A stretch of DNA of 64,000 nt from Pseudomonadota bacterium (GCA_021795795.1 JAJYPA010000003.1:1-64000); one strand, 5' to 3'. Positions 36,955 through 49,658 are shown, counted from the first letter of the stretch. Made by a program: numbers and translations. Notes: generated by a model from the letters alone, not told the origin.

Positions 36955-37431
36955 TTACAGCGCCGCGAGCACCGCCTCGGCGGATGAATTGGCAAGCCCA
37001 GATTCGTCCACCCCAAGCCATTCGACCACACCATTTTTCACGATCATGGCGTAGCGCTTGGAGCGTATACCCATGGCACCATTGCTCATATCTCGCTCCA
37101 TGCCCAACGCGCGGGTGAATGCCCCATTGCCGTCGGAAACCATGCGTACCGAATCACCCACGTTCAGGTGCTCGCCCCAGAACTTCATCACGAAGGGATC
37201 ATTGACCGCAACGCAGAAAATATCGTCAATGCCTTTTGCCCGAATCTCCTCGTTGTGCATTAAAAAACCGGGCACATGCGCGTCCGAACAGGTAGGGGTA
37301 AATGCGCCCGGCACGGCAAACAGCACGATGCGTTGTGCAGCCGTCAATTCTGTGACAGAACAACCATTCAAGCCCTGCTCACCCCGGTAGTACAAGGTGG
37401 CTTCCGGCAGTTTTTGTCCGACTTCGATCAT
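36955..37431 (-). CDS. Peroxiredoxin of the Prx5 family
   Basis: A 158-residue peroxiredoxin. The active site PGAFTPTCS carries the peroxidatic Cys near residue 48, and the family Arg is in AMGIRSKRYAMIV. Extra cysteines are at GLNGCSV and DIFCVAV. It reduces hydrogen peroxide and alkyl peroxides, probably with glutathione or glutaredoxin, which fits the glutathione genes in this window, though no glutaredoxin domain is fused. It follows thiC on the minus strand but is separated from it by a strong terminator. Confidence 0.9.
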   Translation of the reverse strand: MIEVGQKLPEATLYYRGEQGLNGCSVTELTAAQRIVLFAVPGAFTPTCSDAHVPGFLMHNEEIRAKGIDDIFCVAVNDPFVMKFWGEHLNVGDSVRMVSDGNGAFTRALGMERDMSNGAMGIRSKRYAMIVKNGVVEWLGVDESGLANSSAEAVLAAL

Positions 37432-37463
37432 GGCTCAATCTCCCGTACATTGTGCTTTTACAG

Positions 37464-37492
37464 AAAAAACCCGCGTCCGATTGAACGCGGGT
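37464..37492 (-). terminator. Rho-independent terminator after thiC
   Basis: Read on the minus strand, ACCCGCGT and ACGCGGGT form a perfect 8-bp stem with an 8-base loop, followed by a run of T residues. It lies 25 bp past the thiC stop and upstream of the peroxiredoxin gene, so it should end the thiC transcript. Confidence 0.9.
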
Positions 37493-37516
37493 CACAGGTT
37501 ACTTCTCGGCATTCGA

Positions 37517-39424
<1,908 letters not shown>

Positions 39425-39469
39425 TTAATGAGTGACTTGCAGGCGAGGAAGGGCGCAGGACTTAACGGC

Positions 39470-39562
39470 CGACTTCCCTCCGCCGGTGCAAGCCGGATCA
39501 GGTTCCAAGGGACTCTCTCAGCGACACACAAAACATGTGCCGCACCCCCAGTCGATGAAAGA
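39470..39562 (-). promoter_or_regulatory. TPP riboswitch (THI element) controlling thiC
   Basis: On the minus strand the conserved parts run in order: GGGGGTGC (about 39543-39550), GCTGAGAGAG, CCCTTGGAACCTGATCCGG, and ACCGGCGGAGGGAAG ending near 39472. These are the thi-box core and flanking helices. It sits about 66 bases before the thiC start. The 296-bp gap from thiC to the antitoxin gene otherwise holds only the expected promoters. Confidence 0.95.
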
Positions 39563-39702
39563 GAACGTATATCAGGCGAGGTCAAAAGTCCAACGAGAAT
39601 AGAGGCACGACGATTATTTTGAACCGCAAACACCCCAGTCGATTGACAACCGTTAAAAACTGGCTAATCCTAGCTAATGCGTATGAGCAGAGGAAGAACC
39701 CT

Positions 39703-39945
39703 ATGTCTTCGGTAAACATGCTGGAAGCCAAATCCACACTTTCCCGTCTGGTCGAAGCGATTGAACAAGGTCGGGAGCGCGAAATCATCATCGCCCGCCA
39801 TGGCCGCCCAGCTGCCAAGCTCGTCCCCATCGATACACTTGAAGGCCAGCGAATAGGTATCGCCAAAGGATTGTTTGAAGTTCCAGAAACGATCGACGCA
39901 CATAACGATCTTGTGCGGGCTTTGTTTACTGACCCGAATTCATAA
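39703..39945 (+). CDS. Phd/YefM-type antitoxin
   Basis: An 80-residue protein from the ATG at 39703, with AGAGGAAG just upstream. The N-terminal domain MSSVNMLEAKSTLSRLVEAI and the sheet EIIIARHGRPAAKLVPI match the Phd/YefM fold; the C-terminal tail should bind the toxin. It is 34 bp upstream of a PIN-domain gene, the standard toxin-antitoxin order. The pair probably represses its own promoter in the preceding gap, but no operator is obvious. Confidence 0.88.
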   Translation: MSSVNMLEAKSTLSRLVEAIEQGREREIIIARHGRPAAKLVPIDTLEGQRIGIAKGLFEVPETIDAHNDLVRALFTDPNS

Positions 39946-39979
39946 ACCAAATACCGGGCACTGAAGGCAATAGCGCCAA

Positions 39980-40366
39980 ATGAACCTCCTACTCGACACC
40001 CACGTCGCACTGTGGGCCATCACGGACGACCCCCGTCTTCCCAGCGACGCGCGAGATCGTATTCAATCACCCAAAACAACCGTATGGATCAGTGCGGCCA
40101 CGCTTTGGGAAATTGCCATTAAATTTTCACTTGGCAGGGGTGATATGCCCATATCGAGCCACGATGCTTTGCGTTATTTTCAGGATTCGGGCTACCGCTT
40201 CTTACCGATCGACGCTGAACATACCATCGCTATGAAAACACTCTTGCCGCACCACCAGGATCCATTTGATCGCATTTTGGTCGCACAGGCACTCACTGAG
40301 CCCATGCGCCTGATGACACACGACAAAACCGTCGCCCGTTACAGCGATACCATTATTCTTATTTAG
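39980..40366 (+). CDS. PIN-domain toxin (VapC-like ribonuclease)
   Basis: A 128-residue PIN-domain protein. Acidic residues are placed as expected: LLLDTHVALWAI, ATLWEIAIKFSLGRG, DPFDRILVAQAL and MTHDKTVARY. VapC-type PIN toxins cleave tRNA or rRNA. This subgroup pairs with Phd-like antitoxins, as seen here. All core residues are intact, so the module is probably functional. Confidence 0.88.
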   Translation: MNLLLDTHVALWAITDDPRLPSDARDRIQSPKTTVWISAATLWEIAIKFSLGRGDMPISSHDALRYFQDSGYRFLPIDAEHTIAMKTLLPHHQDPFDRILVAQALTEPMRLMTHDKTVARYSDTIILI

Positions 40367-40443
40367 ATTAAGACCAATGATGCTTCGTCAGGAATCATGG
40401 TCATAGCCGCCCGCATTCGGTATATTGGCGGGCTGATTGACCA

Positions 40444-40474
40444 TTCGATCCGAAGGTTTTCCGGCCGGATCGAA
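40444..40474. promoter_or_regulatory. Inverted repeat upstream of pcm
   Basis: TTCGATCCG (40444-40452) and CGGATCGAA (40466-40474) are a perfect 9-bp inverted repeat with a 13-base spacer, in the 152-bp gap before pcm. No T tract follows, so it is more likely an operator or a leader hairpin than a terminator. The binding factor is unknown. Confidence 0.4.
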
Positions 40475-40518
40475 GCCGAACACTATTCGACAGGCATAAA
40501 TAAACAGGATCCTCCCGC

Positions 40519-41184
40519 ATGATGGCTTTTGATACTGAACGCGCCCGCTTCAATATGGTTGAGCAACAAATTCGCCCCTGGGATGTGCTGGACAAACGGG
40601 TACTCGACACCCTGTTCAAGATTCCACGCGAACATTTTGTACCCGCTGAACAGCGCCAATTCGCCTTCTCTGATATCGCGCTGCCGATCGGCCACGGCGA
40701 AACCATGTTGCCGCCCGTTGTTGAAGGCCGAATTCTGCAATCATTGGCCGTAGCACCCAACGAGCGCGTACTGGAAATCGGCACGGGGAGCGGATTCTTC
40801 ACCGCCTGCCTGGCTCATTTGGGGCAAAGCGTCCACACCGTCGATATTTACTCCGATTTCACCCAATCGGCCGCGGAGAAACTCGCCGCGCTGGGCATTG
40901 AACGCGTGGTGCTCGAAACCGGTGATGCCGTCAACGGCTGGGCTGGCAACGAACGCTTTGATGTGATCGTGCTCACCGGAGCCGTGCAACGCATTCCCGA
41001 ATCCTATCGGCAGCAGCTCAATGTCGGTGGCCGTTTGTTTGCCATCGTCGGACCTGAACAGAACATGTCCGCCACCATGGTGACACGCCAAGCAAACGAT
41101 CAGTTCGATACACAGAACCTGTTTGAAACATACACACGCTATCTCAAAGGGGCAGAACCCAAACCACAGTTCTCGTTTGCGTGA
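40519..41184 (+). CDS. pcm: Pcm-type protein-L-isoaspartate O-methyltransferase
   Basis: A 221-residue SAM-dependent methyltransferase. NMVEQQIRPWDVLDKRVL and PREHFVPAEQRQFAFSDIALP are typical of the N-terminus of the group encoded beside tolC. VLEIGTGSGFFTACLA is the SAM-binding motif. It would methylate isoaspartyl residues for repair, though in this subgroup activity has rarely been tested. It is separated from tolC by a repeat-rich 308-bp gap. Confidence 0.85.
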   Translation: MMAFDTERARFNMVEQQIRPWDVLDKRVLDTLFKIPREHFVPAEQRQFAFSDIALPIGHGETMLPPVVEGRILQSLAVAPNERVLEIGTGSGFFTACLAHLGQSVHTVDIYSDFTQSAAEKLAALGIERVVLETGDAVNGWAGNERFDVIVLTGAVQRIPESYRQQLNVGGRLFAIVGPEQNMSATMVTRQANDQFDTQNLFETYTRYLKGAEPKPQFSFA

Positions 41185-41227
41185 GTAGCAACCGGATTCG
41201 GCATCAGGCATCTATGGAAACTATGCT

Positions 41228-41373
41228 AAATCCCCCTCGTTCCCCTTTTTACAAAGGGGATGCGTTTTTGTTTGAAGCCGGGCTGATTTACTCCCCTTCT
41301 TACATGGGGGAAGCGCCTATGCTTGAAGCTGGGCTGATTCCCCCCCTTGAAAAAAGGGGGGCCGGGGGATTTA
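41228..41373. repeat. Mosaic C/G-run palindromic repeat between pcm and tolC
   Basis: The outer ends AAATCCCCC (41228-41236) and GGGGGATTT (41365-41373) are perfect inverted repeats. Inside are CCCCTTT/AAAGGGG (41242-41259), a weaker CCCC/GGGG pair near 41293-41310, and CCCCCCCTT/AAGGGGGGG (41340-41362). Two direct repeats of TTGAAGC(C/T)GGGCTGATT lie at 41272-41288 and 41323-41339. This is a BIME-like arrangement of hairpins joined by direct repeats. The rest of the gap up to tolC holds only a presumed promoter. Confidence 0.75.
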
Positions 41374-41492
41374 CCGGGCCACACCCGTTGCCCGATGGAA
41401 TTTCTGCATTTGCGCAGAGAATATCTACCCATCCAGGCTCTCTTTGAGCTAGTGTACTGATAGCTGGCTAATAATATGATGAGGAATTAACC

Positions 41493-42977
41493 ATGACGAG
41501 TCACCTCCACCCCCGTCGGTTGAAAAAAACCGTACTGGCAGCGCTTGTGGTCATCGGCGCGTATGGCTCACCCGCTTTTTCAGCCAACCTGATGGATATC
41601 GTCACACTAGCAGAACAGAACGATCAAACGCTGCTTGCAGCTCAGCAGAAGCGGTTATCCATTCAGGAAAACACCCCCATTGCACGATCAAATCTGCTAC
41701 CGCAAATTGGCGCCAGTGCAGGTTTGAACTACAACCGAACCGAGATCAAATCAAATGGCATCCCCAATGCGCCCACGGTCATCGAAGGCAGTGGCCGCAA
41801 CCTCGGACTGAGCCTGAACCAGGTAATTTACAATCGGATCGATAATCTCAATCTGGGCATTGCCGATCTGCAAGCCAAACAGGCCGACATCGACTACGCA
41901 TCCGCCCAGCAGGATCTGCTCTTGCGGGCCAGCACAGCCTACTTCGCCGTGCTGCAAGCCAATGCCAGCCTACAACTGGCGGTTGCGAGTCAAAAGGCAT
42001 TCAAAAATCAGTTGGAGCAAGCCCAAAAACGCTATGAAGTGGGCCTCGTGGCCGTTACCGACGTAGCCAATGCACAGGCCAATTACGATAAGGCCAACGC
42101 CGATATCATCGCTGCGCGAAATGCGCTTGAGAATGCCCAATCCCTACTTGCGACCATCACCGGCAAACTGCCCGCCGAGCTTGATGATGTCCGGACAAGC
42201 CTTTCAACACCCAGCCCGGATCCCGCCAATCCCGAAGAGTGGATTAATCTGGCAACTAAACAGAATATCTCGCTCCAAAGCGCCCAAATCGGCGGCCAGA
42301 TCAGCCAGGAGAATATCGCCATCAACCGCGCAGCCCGAATGCCCACGGTCGATCTGACCGGGCAATACGGCTACAACAGCACACTAAGTCAGTTCAATGG
42401 CCGACAATCCAGCAACCTGGCCGCCAGCATTGGCCTACAAGTTTCCGTACCGCTTTATACCGGCGGACGGATCAATGCCAAGTCACGTCAGGCTGCCTAC
42501 CAATATCAGCAAACACAGAACGAAATCGAAAACCTGCGCCGCACCGTGCAACAGGGCACAGCCAACGATTACCGGGGTGTGATCACCAGCATCAGCGAAA
42601 TAACCGCGTATGGGCAATCGGTAGAATCCGCCCGTACCAGCCTGGCCGCAACCGAAGCTGGTTATCAGGTTGGCACCCGCACCATTGTCGATGTACTCAA
42701 TGCGCAGATTCAGGTGTTCAGCGCCATGGCGAACTTCTTGAATGCCCGCTACAGCTACCTGACGAACTACCTCAAACTCAAAGCGGATACGGGCCAGCTT
42801 TCACTCGATGACATCAAGGCCGTCAACGCCCAGCTCGTGCCGGGCAAAATCAACGCCCTGATTGCACCACTGATGAACAGCGGGAAGGAAAGCTCAAAAT
42901 CCCAACAGCAAATGATCGAGCGCGTCATCCAACGTGCGGCAAAAACGGTCGAGTCCAAAGCGGCAGATCAACACTAA
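41493..42977 (+). CDS. tolC: TolC-family outer-membrane efflux channel
   Basis: A 494-residue outer-membrane factor. A signal peptide (about 1-30, ending SPAFSA) precedes two repeated OEP domains, each with long helices (LGLSLNQVIYNRIDNLNLGI; IGLQVSVPLYTGGRINAKSR) and the YEVGLVAVTDVANAQANYD / YQVGTRTIVDVLNAQIQVF pair. A C-terminal tail of about 60 polar residues follows. It forms trimers for type I secretion and RND/ABC/MFS efflux; the exporters it serves are elsewhere. Confidence 0.92.
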   Translation: MTSHLHPRRLKKTVLAALVVIGAYGSPAFSANLMDIVTLAEQNDQTLLAAQQKRLSIQENTPIARSNLLPQIGASAGLNYNRTEIKSNGIPNAPTVIEGSGRNLGLSLNQVIYNRIDNLNLGIADLQAKQADIDYASAQQDLLLRASTAYFAVLQANASLQLAVASQKAFKNQLEQAQKRYEVGLVAVTDVANAQANYDKANADIIAARNALENAQSLLATITGKLPAELDDVRTSLSTPSPDPANPEEWINLATKQNISLQSAQIGGQISQENIAINRAARMPTVDLTGQYGYNSTLSQFNGRQSSNLAASIGLQVSVPLYTGGRINAKSRQAAYQYQQTQNEIENLRRTVQQGTANDYRGVITSISEITAYGQSVESARTSLAATEAGYQVGTRTIVDVLNAQIQVFSAMANFLNARYSYLTNYLKLKADTGQLSLDDIKAVNAQLVPGKINALIAPLMNSGKESSKSQQQMIERVIQRAAKTVESKAADQH

Positions 42978-42999
42978 ATCTGAGTCACGCCAAACCCCC

Positions 43000-43713
43000 A
43001 TGTCCGCCGCAACTCATCCCATTCGCGCTATGATCCTTGCCGCGGGCCGGGGCGAACGCCTACGGCCACTCACCGATCACATCCCCAAGCCGCTCATCCC
43101 CATACAAGGCAAACCGCTGATCGTTCACCACATCGAACGACTGGCCAAGGCGGGCATCACCGACATCGTCATCAACCTCAACCATTTGGCCGAACAAATC
43201 CCCGCCGCGTTGGGTGATGGCAGCCGCTGGCAGGTTCGCCTACACTACTCATGGGAAAACCACCTGCCCGAAGCCCTGGAAACCGCAGGCGGCATTCGCC
43301 ATGCCGTGGCGCTGCTCAGTGACACCTTTATTCTGGTCAATGGCGACATCTTCACCGATTTCCCGTTTGAAGAATTGCTCAACAACCCTCTCAACCCTGA
43401 AACCGATTTTCGACTGGTGATGGTCGCCAACCCCAAACATCACCCCAAGGGCGATTTTTCGCTTGACCAACAACGACTGGGATTGTGCCCGGCAGACACG
43501 CAGGAAGCGGCCACCTGCCTCACCTATGCCGGCATCGGCCTCTATCAAAAATCGATGTTTTCCGGATTACCCGAAGGACGACGCGCGCTTGGGACGCTGT
43601 TACGGGAAAAAATCGCCGCCCAGCGTGGGCAAGGGCAAGTATTTTCTGGCTTGTGGATTGATGTCGGCACTCAAGAGCGACTGGAACAGGCCGAGCATTC
43701 AAATCTCAGATGA
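43000..43713 (+). CDS. murU: MurU-like N-acetylmuramate-1-phosphate uridylyltransferase
   Basis: A 237-residue nucleotidyltransferase from the ATG at 43000. The signature LAAGRGERLRPLTDHIPKPL, then VNGDIFTDFPFEELL with the catalytic Asp, and GLWIDVGTQERLEQAE fit MurU of the Pseudomonas-type cell-wall recycling route. Related sugar-nucleotide transferases (e.g. mannose-1-P guanylyltransferase-like) cannot be fully excluded. It follows tolC by 22 bp. A cell-wall kinase gene (amgK), its usual partner, is not adjacent. Confidence 0.8.
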   Translation: MSAATHPIRAMILAAGRGERLRPLTDHIPKPLIPIQGKPLIVHHIERLAKAGITDIVINLNHLAEQIPAALGDGSRWQVRLHYSWENHLPEALETAGGIRHAVALLSDTFILVNGDIFTDFPFEELLNNPLNPETDFRLVMVANPKHHPKGDFSLDQQRLGLCPADTQEAATCLTYAGIGLYQKSMFSGLPEGRRALGTLLREKIAAQRGQGQVFSGLWIDVGTQERLEQAEHSNLR

Positions 43714-43741
43714 AGACCAGATAAACAGGATGGTTCAAACG

Positions 43742-45145
43742 CTAATACGCGTTTTTGTGAACAAACCCACGGAACACCGTGAGAAATATGATTTTTATAT
43801 CAAAGGCCAATGACCAGTTTTCGATATAGAACAGATCGTACTCAATGCGCTTTTGCATTTTATCCAGAGTATCCGTCTCGCCTCGCCAGCCATTGATTTG
43901 TGCCCAGCCCGTGATGCCCGGCTTCACCTTGTGGCGAAGCATATAGCCATCGATTTGAGACTTATAGATTTCGTTATGCTCAACCGCATGTGGACGCGGG
44001 CCGACAATGGACATCCGGCCTTGCAGCACATTAATGAATTGCGGCAACTCATCCAGACTCGTCCTTCGCAAGAAGGCACCAAAGCGGGTTACACGGCTAT
44101 CGCCCTTCACAGCCTGGGGAACATCCCCTTCTTCATCCGCGCCATCTTTCATGCTGCGGAATTTATAAATAGTAAAGGGCTGTCCATCCCAGCCATGCCG
44201 TTTTTGCTTGTACAGCACCGGCCCTTTGGAGCTGAGCTTCACCCCCAAGGCAATCACGAGAAGCAGCGGACTGATGACCAGCAAGATCAAGAGCGCCAAT
44301 ACCCGATCTTCTAAGCCTTTTACTAACCGATTCGCCCCGGTCATAGGTGAAGCCGATAGGTCGATCATCGGCACATCCATAATCTCGGACACGCCATGAT
44401 TAATCAAAAACAAGCCGAACAAATCCGGCACGAAACGCACATTGGCCGTCGAAAATCTCAAATTTTCTAGAACGCCTTTCAACTGCTGGCTTTGATCCAG
44501 CGGCATAGCAATCCACACTTCATCGATCTGATGCGATGACACATAATCGAACAACTCGTTCAGCGGATGAATCTCATGCCCGGCGATACCCATATCATCA
44601 GGGCGCTCACCAAACACACCCACCACATCAAAACCGGCCCAGCCTTCTTTTTCTGCACGGTTGATCAGATTCAATGCCTGGGGGCCGCAGCCCACAACCA
44701 CGGCCTTGCGATGGTTAATCCCTCGCTGACGCAGACCACGCAAAACGAAATACACTGCCACCCGTTCGATGGCCAATGCCAAGCCGCTGACGAGCCACCA
44801 CTGAGCCAACCAGAGCCGAGAGAAGGTTTCCGCTTCCTTCACCAACACCAGTGAAATCAGCAGGATCATCAACACCAACGACCAGGCACCCACCACGCGC
44901 AGTGCAGGGGAAGCCAAGCCTCTTGCGCGCCATGAGTCGTACACACCCAGCAATGGAAAAACCAATGCCACGAGCAGGCCGCCGATCACCATCAAGGTCC
45001 CGTAGGCGGCTGGCAGATTGGACACGTCCCCACCAAAACGCAGCCAAAACGCGAACAAGCCACCCAATCCGACCAACAGCACATCCAAAGTGCGCGTGAC
45101 CGCCGAGATCAAAGCCGAATGTGAGCGTAAAAGCGCAGTGGACAT
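43742..45145 (-). CDS. Undecaprenyl-phosphate hexose-1-phosphate transferase (WcaJ type)
   Basis: A 467-residue initiating transferase. The N-terminal half has about four or five membrane helices and a Rossmann-like CoA-binding-type domain ([20 protein letters not shown]). The C-terminal catalytic half begins after one more helix ([20 protein letters not shown]), with [38 protein letters not shown] and [15 protein letters not shown]. It attaches a hexose-1-phosphate, usually glucose or galactose, to undecaprenyl phosphate. It closes the polysaccharide locus. The 181-bp gap upstream of it has only a weak hairpin near 45280-45300. Confidence 0.9.
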   Translation of the reverse strand: MSTALLRSHSALISAVTRTLDVLLVGLGGLFAFWLRFGGDVSNLPAAYGTLMVIGGLLVALVFPLLGVYDSWRARGLASPALRVVGAWSLVLMILLISLVLVKEAETFSRLWLAQWWLVSGLALAIERVAVYFVLRGLRQRGINHRKAVVVGCGPQALNLINRAEKEGWAGFDVVGVFGERPDDMGIAGHEIHPLNELFDYVSSHQIDEVWIAMPLDQSQQLKGVLENLRFSTANVRFVPDLFGLFLINHGVSEIMDVPMIDLSASPMTGANRLVKGLEDRVLALLILLVISPLLLVIALGVKLSSKGPVLYKQKRHGWDGQPFTIYKFRSMKDGADEEGDVPQAVKGDSRVTRFGAFLRRTSLDELPQFINVLQGRMSIVGPRPHAVEHNEIYKSQIDGYMLRHKVKPGITGWAQINGWRGETDTLDKMQKRIEYDLFYIENWSLAFDIKIIFLTVFRGFVHKNAY

Positions 45146-45326
45146 AAATTGAAGATAACCTAACAGTTTAAGCAGTTACCCAATACAAACACTTAACCAC
45201 GCAAGGAAAGCGCTCACAACAGCAGTTCCCGGCCTAGCAGCCTGTCGGACTTTAAGGAATTGGCTGCGAATCCAGCTAAACGATGCAAATTTCATCGCTT
45301 TTTGGGGCAATCGAGCCTGCTATTAC

Positions 45327-46478
45327 CTAGCATCCGCGATTACGCGTCAGCGTGGCATACAGAGCCAAAGTGTCCGCTGCCATCCGTTCGACGTTGTACT
45401 GCTCAAGTGCGCGTTTTCTACCGGCTTCTCCCAGTGACTTCGCATATTCCGGCGACTCAATCAGCGCGTTCAAGGCTTGCGACAAAGCGCCATCATCACC
45501 CGGCGGCACAGTGAGTGCACACACACCTTGAGGCGCCACTTCATTCACCCCGGTGCCCAAATTCGTATTCACGATTGGTTTTCCGCAGAGCATCGCTTCG
45601 GTCTGAACAATACCAAATGCCTCTGTCGTCGCCACCGAAGGCAGACAGAATATATCGCAGGCATGGTAATAAACCGGCAATTCATCTTCGGGTATCGAAT
45701 CGACGAACACAACCTGCCCCGCAGATTCATCTGCAAGGCGTTCAGCCAATTGCGTTAGTTCCGGTGTCAACGGTCCACTGCCGCCAAGCAGTAGGACAGC
45801 GGGAACCCGAGCCATAGCCCGGATCAGCACATCAAAGCCCTTGTAATAAACATGTCGCCCTAAGGCGAACACGATGGGGCGTCCCGCATAGCGGACGCGA
45901 AGCGCCACAACTGAATTGCTGACGCTCGGTGTCAATTCGAATGGCGCAGGATCGATTCCATATGGAATCACATGACGATGCGCAGTATCGGCAAAGATAT
46001 CAATTTGTGGTGAAACCATATGCGTCTTCGTGGCGCCAATAACCGCATCTGGCTTACGCAAGAACATGGGCGCCAGCGTCCGATAAACCGGACCGAGGAA
46101 ACGTTGCTTCACAATGTCGCTATGCCAACTCACCACCCATGCGGGGCGACCGGGCATCAGGCTGGCAACGAGATGCGCGAAAGGATCCGGCCAATGCTGA
46201 TGCACGACATCGAAGGGCTTTTCCCTGGCTAACTGCCGAGCATGAAGAATCAATCCCAGCGCAAGCGGTTGGCTGGAAAAACGCACGCTTACAAACACCG
46301 GCTCAATTTGAACCCCATCAATCCGACGGGGTTTGGCGTTTGCATCCAAGGTATAGGCGAGAACGGTGACATCCGCACCTTGTGCCGCCTGTGCACGCGC
46401 CAACACTTCGACATGCCGTTCGATACCACCCGCGCGTTCGAATGCAAATTTACCGAAGTGAAGAACGCGGATGGTCAC
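45327..46478 (-). CDS. Glycosyltransferase family 4
   Basis: A 383-residue GT-B enzyme. The N-terminal domain has the acceptor-side loop FERAGGIERHVEVLARAQA. The C-terminal domain has FALGRHVYYKGFDVLI, then CLPSVATTEAFGIVQTEAML with the EX7E-type catalytic pair. The start codon is GTG with AAGGTG upstream. It should add a sugar, probably from a GDP-sugar made in this locus, to the chain or to the lipid-linked primer. Specificity cannot be read. It is ten bases from the next glycosyltransferase gene. Confidence 0.85.
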   Translation of the reverse strand: MTIRVLHFGKFAFERAGGIERHVEVLARAQAAQGADVTVLAYTLDANAKPRRIDGVQIEPVFVSVRFSSQPLALGLILHARQLAREKPFDVVHQHWPDPFAHLVASLMPGRPAWVVSWHSDIVKQRFLGPVYRTLAPMFLRKPDAVIGATKTHMVSPQIDIFADTAHRHVIPYGIDPAPFELTPSVSNSVVALRVRYAGRPIVFALGRHVYYKGFDVLIRAMARVPAVLLLGGSGPLTPELTQLAERLADESAGQVVFVDSIPEDELPVYYHACDIFCLPSVATTEAFGIVQTEAMLCGKPIVNTNLGTGVNEVAPQGVCALTVPPGDDGALSQALNALIESPEYAKSLGEAGRKRALEQYNVERMAADTLALYATLTRNRGC

Positions 46479-46487
46479 GTATTCACC

Positions 46488-47621
46488 TTAACCAAGCTGT
46501 TTATAAACGGCCATTGTCTGCTCGGCGCATTTCACCCAGGTAAATTCCTTAACACGTTCAGCACCTCGTGCGATTAGAGAATCCGCCAGAGCACGATCCT
46601 CAACAATCCGCTGCATCGCATCGGCTATCTCGTCGATGGATTCAGGGTCGACAAGCAACGCTGCATCACCCGCGACTTCTGGAATTGAGGTGGTATTTGA
46701 ACTGATGACAGGCAGACCGGAAGCGAATCCTTCCAGAATTGGCAAACCAAACCCCTCATAGAGAGAGGGATAAACCAATGCCGCAGCCGACTGCAGAAAA
46801 GCATGCAGATCGCTATTAGAAACGTCATCCAACCAACGTCCTTGCCCAGTTTGCTCCATGGCGTGCAAATCTTCGACGATGCCCGGATCACCCCAGCCGA
46901 ATTTCCCAATAATCAGCAAAGGGTGCGCATCTCGGATCATTAACGGAAGCTGACGATGAGCCTGGATAATGCGCCGTACATTTTTCCGAGGCTGAAGCGT
47001 CCCAACAAAAACAAAGCTCCCCCGCGGAACCTGATACCGGCTTAAGGCTTCATCAATATTTTCAGCAGACATACGCGCATAGAACGCGTCATCAACACCC
47101 AACGGTATCGAATCAATTCGGTCCAGAGGTATCGAAAAGTGCTCTGAAATATCGTGTTTACTGTATTCAGAAATCGTAATTATTCGCTCAGCCCAGTGTG
47201 CGGAACGTTTGAACGCAAAATTCTTAAAAAATCGTAGCTTCTGCGACACCCATTCAGGATGGACGAATGGAATTGCATCCATCAAAGTGGCAACGATCGG
47301 CACGGAACGTAATTTTGGAATGTGGTGGTCTGTCGCGTGGAATACATCGACGGAACGCTCGTACGAACCCAATTGATTGAACGGTGATCCGGTCACTATC
47401 GACAAAGCGACCTGACGATTGAATCGAATCGGGACACATGTGAGAGGTGATGGCGCCTGACTCAGCGGTGCGTCGCACGCTCCAAAACGTAATGCATGCA
47501 GATCACATTCCTGGTTTCCCGATAAGTTCTGCCACAGATTTTTAGAGTAGACACCGATGCCATCCAAGTGGTTACGCTCTATTCCTTGAACCCAAACACT
47601 CGCACTAAAACCTATACGCAT
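46488..47621 (-). CDS. Glycosyltransferase family 4 (mannosyl/rhamnosyltransferase-like)
   Basis: A 377-residue GT-B protein. I choose the ATG at 47621 because AGGAG lies eight bases upstream, within the end of rmd. Motifs: DGIGVYSKNLWQNL, VGTLQPRKNVRRIIQAHRQL, and VYPSLYEGFGLPILEGFASG. This style resembles WbdA/WbpY-type polymerising mannosyl- or rhamnosyltransferases. Its closest look-alike in the window is the first module of the large triple glycosyltransferase. With Gmd and Rmd next to it, GDP-D-rhamnose is the likely donor. Confidence 0.84.
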   Translation of the reverse strand: MRIGFSASVWVQGIERNHLDGIGVYSKNLWQNLSGNQECDLHALRFGACDAPLSQAPSPLTCVPIRFNRQVALSIVTGSPFNQLGSYERSVDVFHATDHHIPKLRSVPIVATLMDAIPFVHPEWVSQKLRFFKNFAFKRSAHWAERIITISEYSKHDISEHFSIPLDRIDSIPLGVDDAFYARMSAENIDEALSRYQVPRGSFVFVGTLQPRKNVRRIIQAHRQLPLMIRDAHPLLIIGKFGWGDPGIVEDLHAMEQTGQGRWLDDVSNSDLHAFLQSAAALVYPSLYEGFGLPILEGFASGLPVISSNTTSIPEVAGDAALLVDPESIDEIADAMQRIVEDRALADSLIARGAERVKEFTWVKCAEQTMAVYKQLG

Positions 47622-47625
47622 CGAT

Positions 47626-48507
47626 TCACTCCTGCTCATACATCCACGCCAGCGTTTCTTCCAAGCGCCTAGGTTGAGAACAATCCACTAATGACTCCAA
47701 ACGCGCTCGACTTCCCCGCAAAACAGGAATTTCATTCGCGCGAACAAAGGCAGGATTTACCCGCACTTCAATTTCATACCCAGCCAACCGACCTACCTCG
47801 CTCAACACATTACGCAAGGCGATGGCCCGACCGCTGCATACATTCACCGCCTGCGAATGTGCATCGGACTCCAACAATGCCACGTAGGTAGCAACTGTAT
47901 CTCGAACGTCCGAAAAATCCCGGCTCACGTCCAAATTACCCAATTCGATCACAGGCGCCTTGCGTTTGAAATGCCCGACAATTTTCGGGATCAGAAACTG
48001 CTCGGTCTGACCGACGCCCGTATAGTTGAATGGTCGAGCAATCACAATCGAACACCGATCGAAATAGGTGTGCACCATGTGCTCCATCGCCAACTTGCTG
48101 GTCGCATAATGATTCACAGGTGCCGGACACACCGACTCATCAATGACTTCGATATTCGGCGTGCCGTAAATGTTGGCTGAACTGGCGATCAACACACGAG
48201 GTGTTTGCGGCAGCTCTACTAGTGCCGACAAAAGGTTGAGGGTGCCAAACAGGTTTACTTGATAAAAATCATCTGGTTTGCCATGCCCCACAAAAGCAAC
48301 TCCAGCCAAGTGGACAACGTGCGTGGGCTGAACTTGGTGTACAGCAATCCGAACCGCTTCAGCATCGGTCAAATCGACGGAAAGACAAGAGTCCGCACCA
48401 CACGCCGGACTACCAAAACCCACAACCTGGTAGCCGTGCATCTGCAACGCGGAAACCATATACCGGCCCGTGAAGCCTGAAGCACCTGTAACCAAGGCAG
48501 TATTCAT
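47626..48507 (-). CDS. rmd: GDP-6-deoxy-D-mannose (GDP-4-keto) reductase, Rmd type
   Basis: A 293-residue extended SDR. The NAD(P) loop is ALVTGASGFTGRYMVSALQM, and the catalytic Tyr-Lys is in NHYATSKLAMEHMV. It differs from GDP-fucose synthase, which has a longer sequence and other motifs, and resembles Rmd, which reduces GDP-4-keto-6-deoxymannose to GDP-D-rhamnose. The neighbour gmd makes its substrate. A GDP-perosamine or GDP-talose branch is possible but no aminotransferase is present. Confidence 0.82.
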   Translation of the reverse strand: MNTALVTGASGFTGRYMVSALQMHGYQVVGFGSPACGADSCLSVDLTDAEAVRIAVHQVQPTHVVHLAGVAFVGHGKPDDFYQVNLFGTLNLLSALVELPQTPRVLIASSANIYGTPNIEVIDESVCPAPVNHYATSKLAMEHMVHTYFDRCSIVIARPFNYTGVGQTEQFLIPKIVGHFKRKAPVIELGNLDVSRDFSDVRDTVATYVALLESDAHSQAVNVCSGRAIALRNVLSEVGRLAGYEIEVRVNPAFVRANEIPVLRGSRARLESLVDCSQPRRLEETLAWMYEQE

Positions 48508-48557
48508 ATGACAAAACTCAGATGAGAAGAGATCCTACACGACCTCTCCGGGAGTGA

Positions 48558-49658
<1,101 letters not shown>

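Noticed and set aside
45230..45326. Possible insertion-sequence remnant (CAGCCTGTCGGACTT)
   Set aside because: No transposase fragment or paired terminal repeat is visible; only a weak hairpin near 45280-45300 remains.
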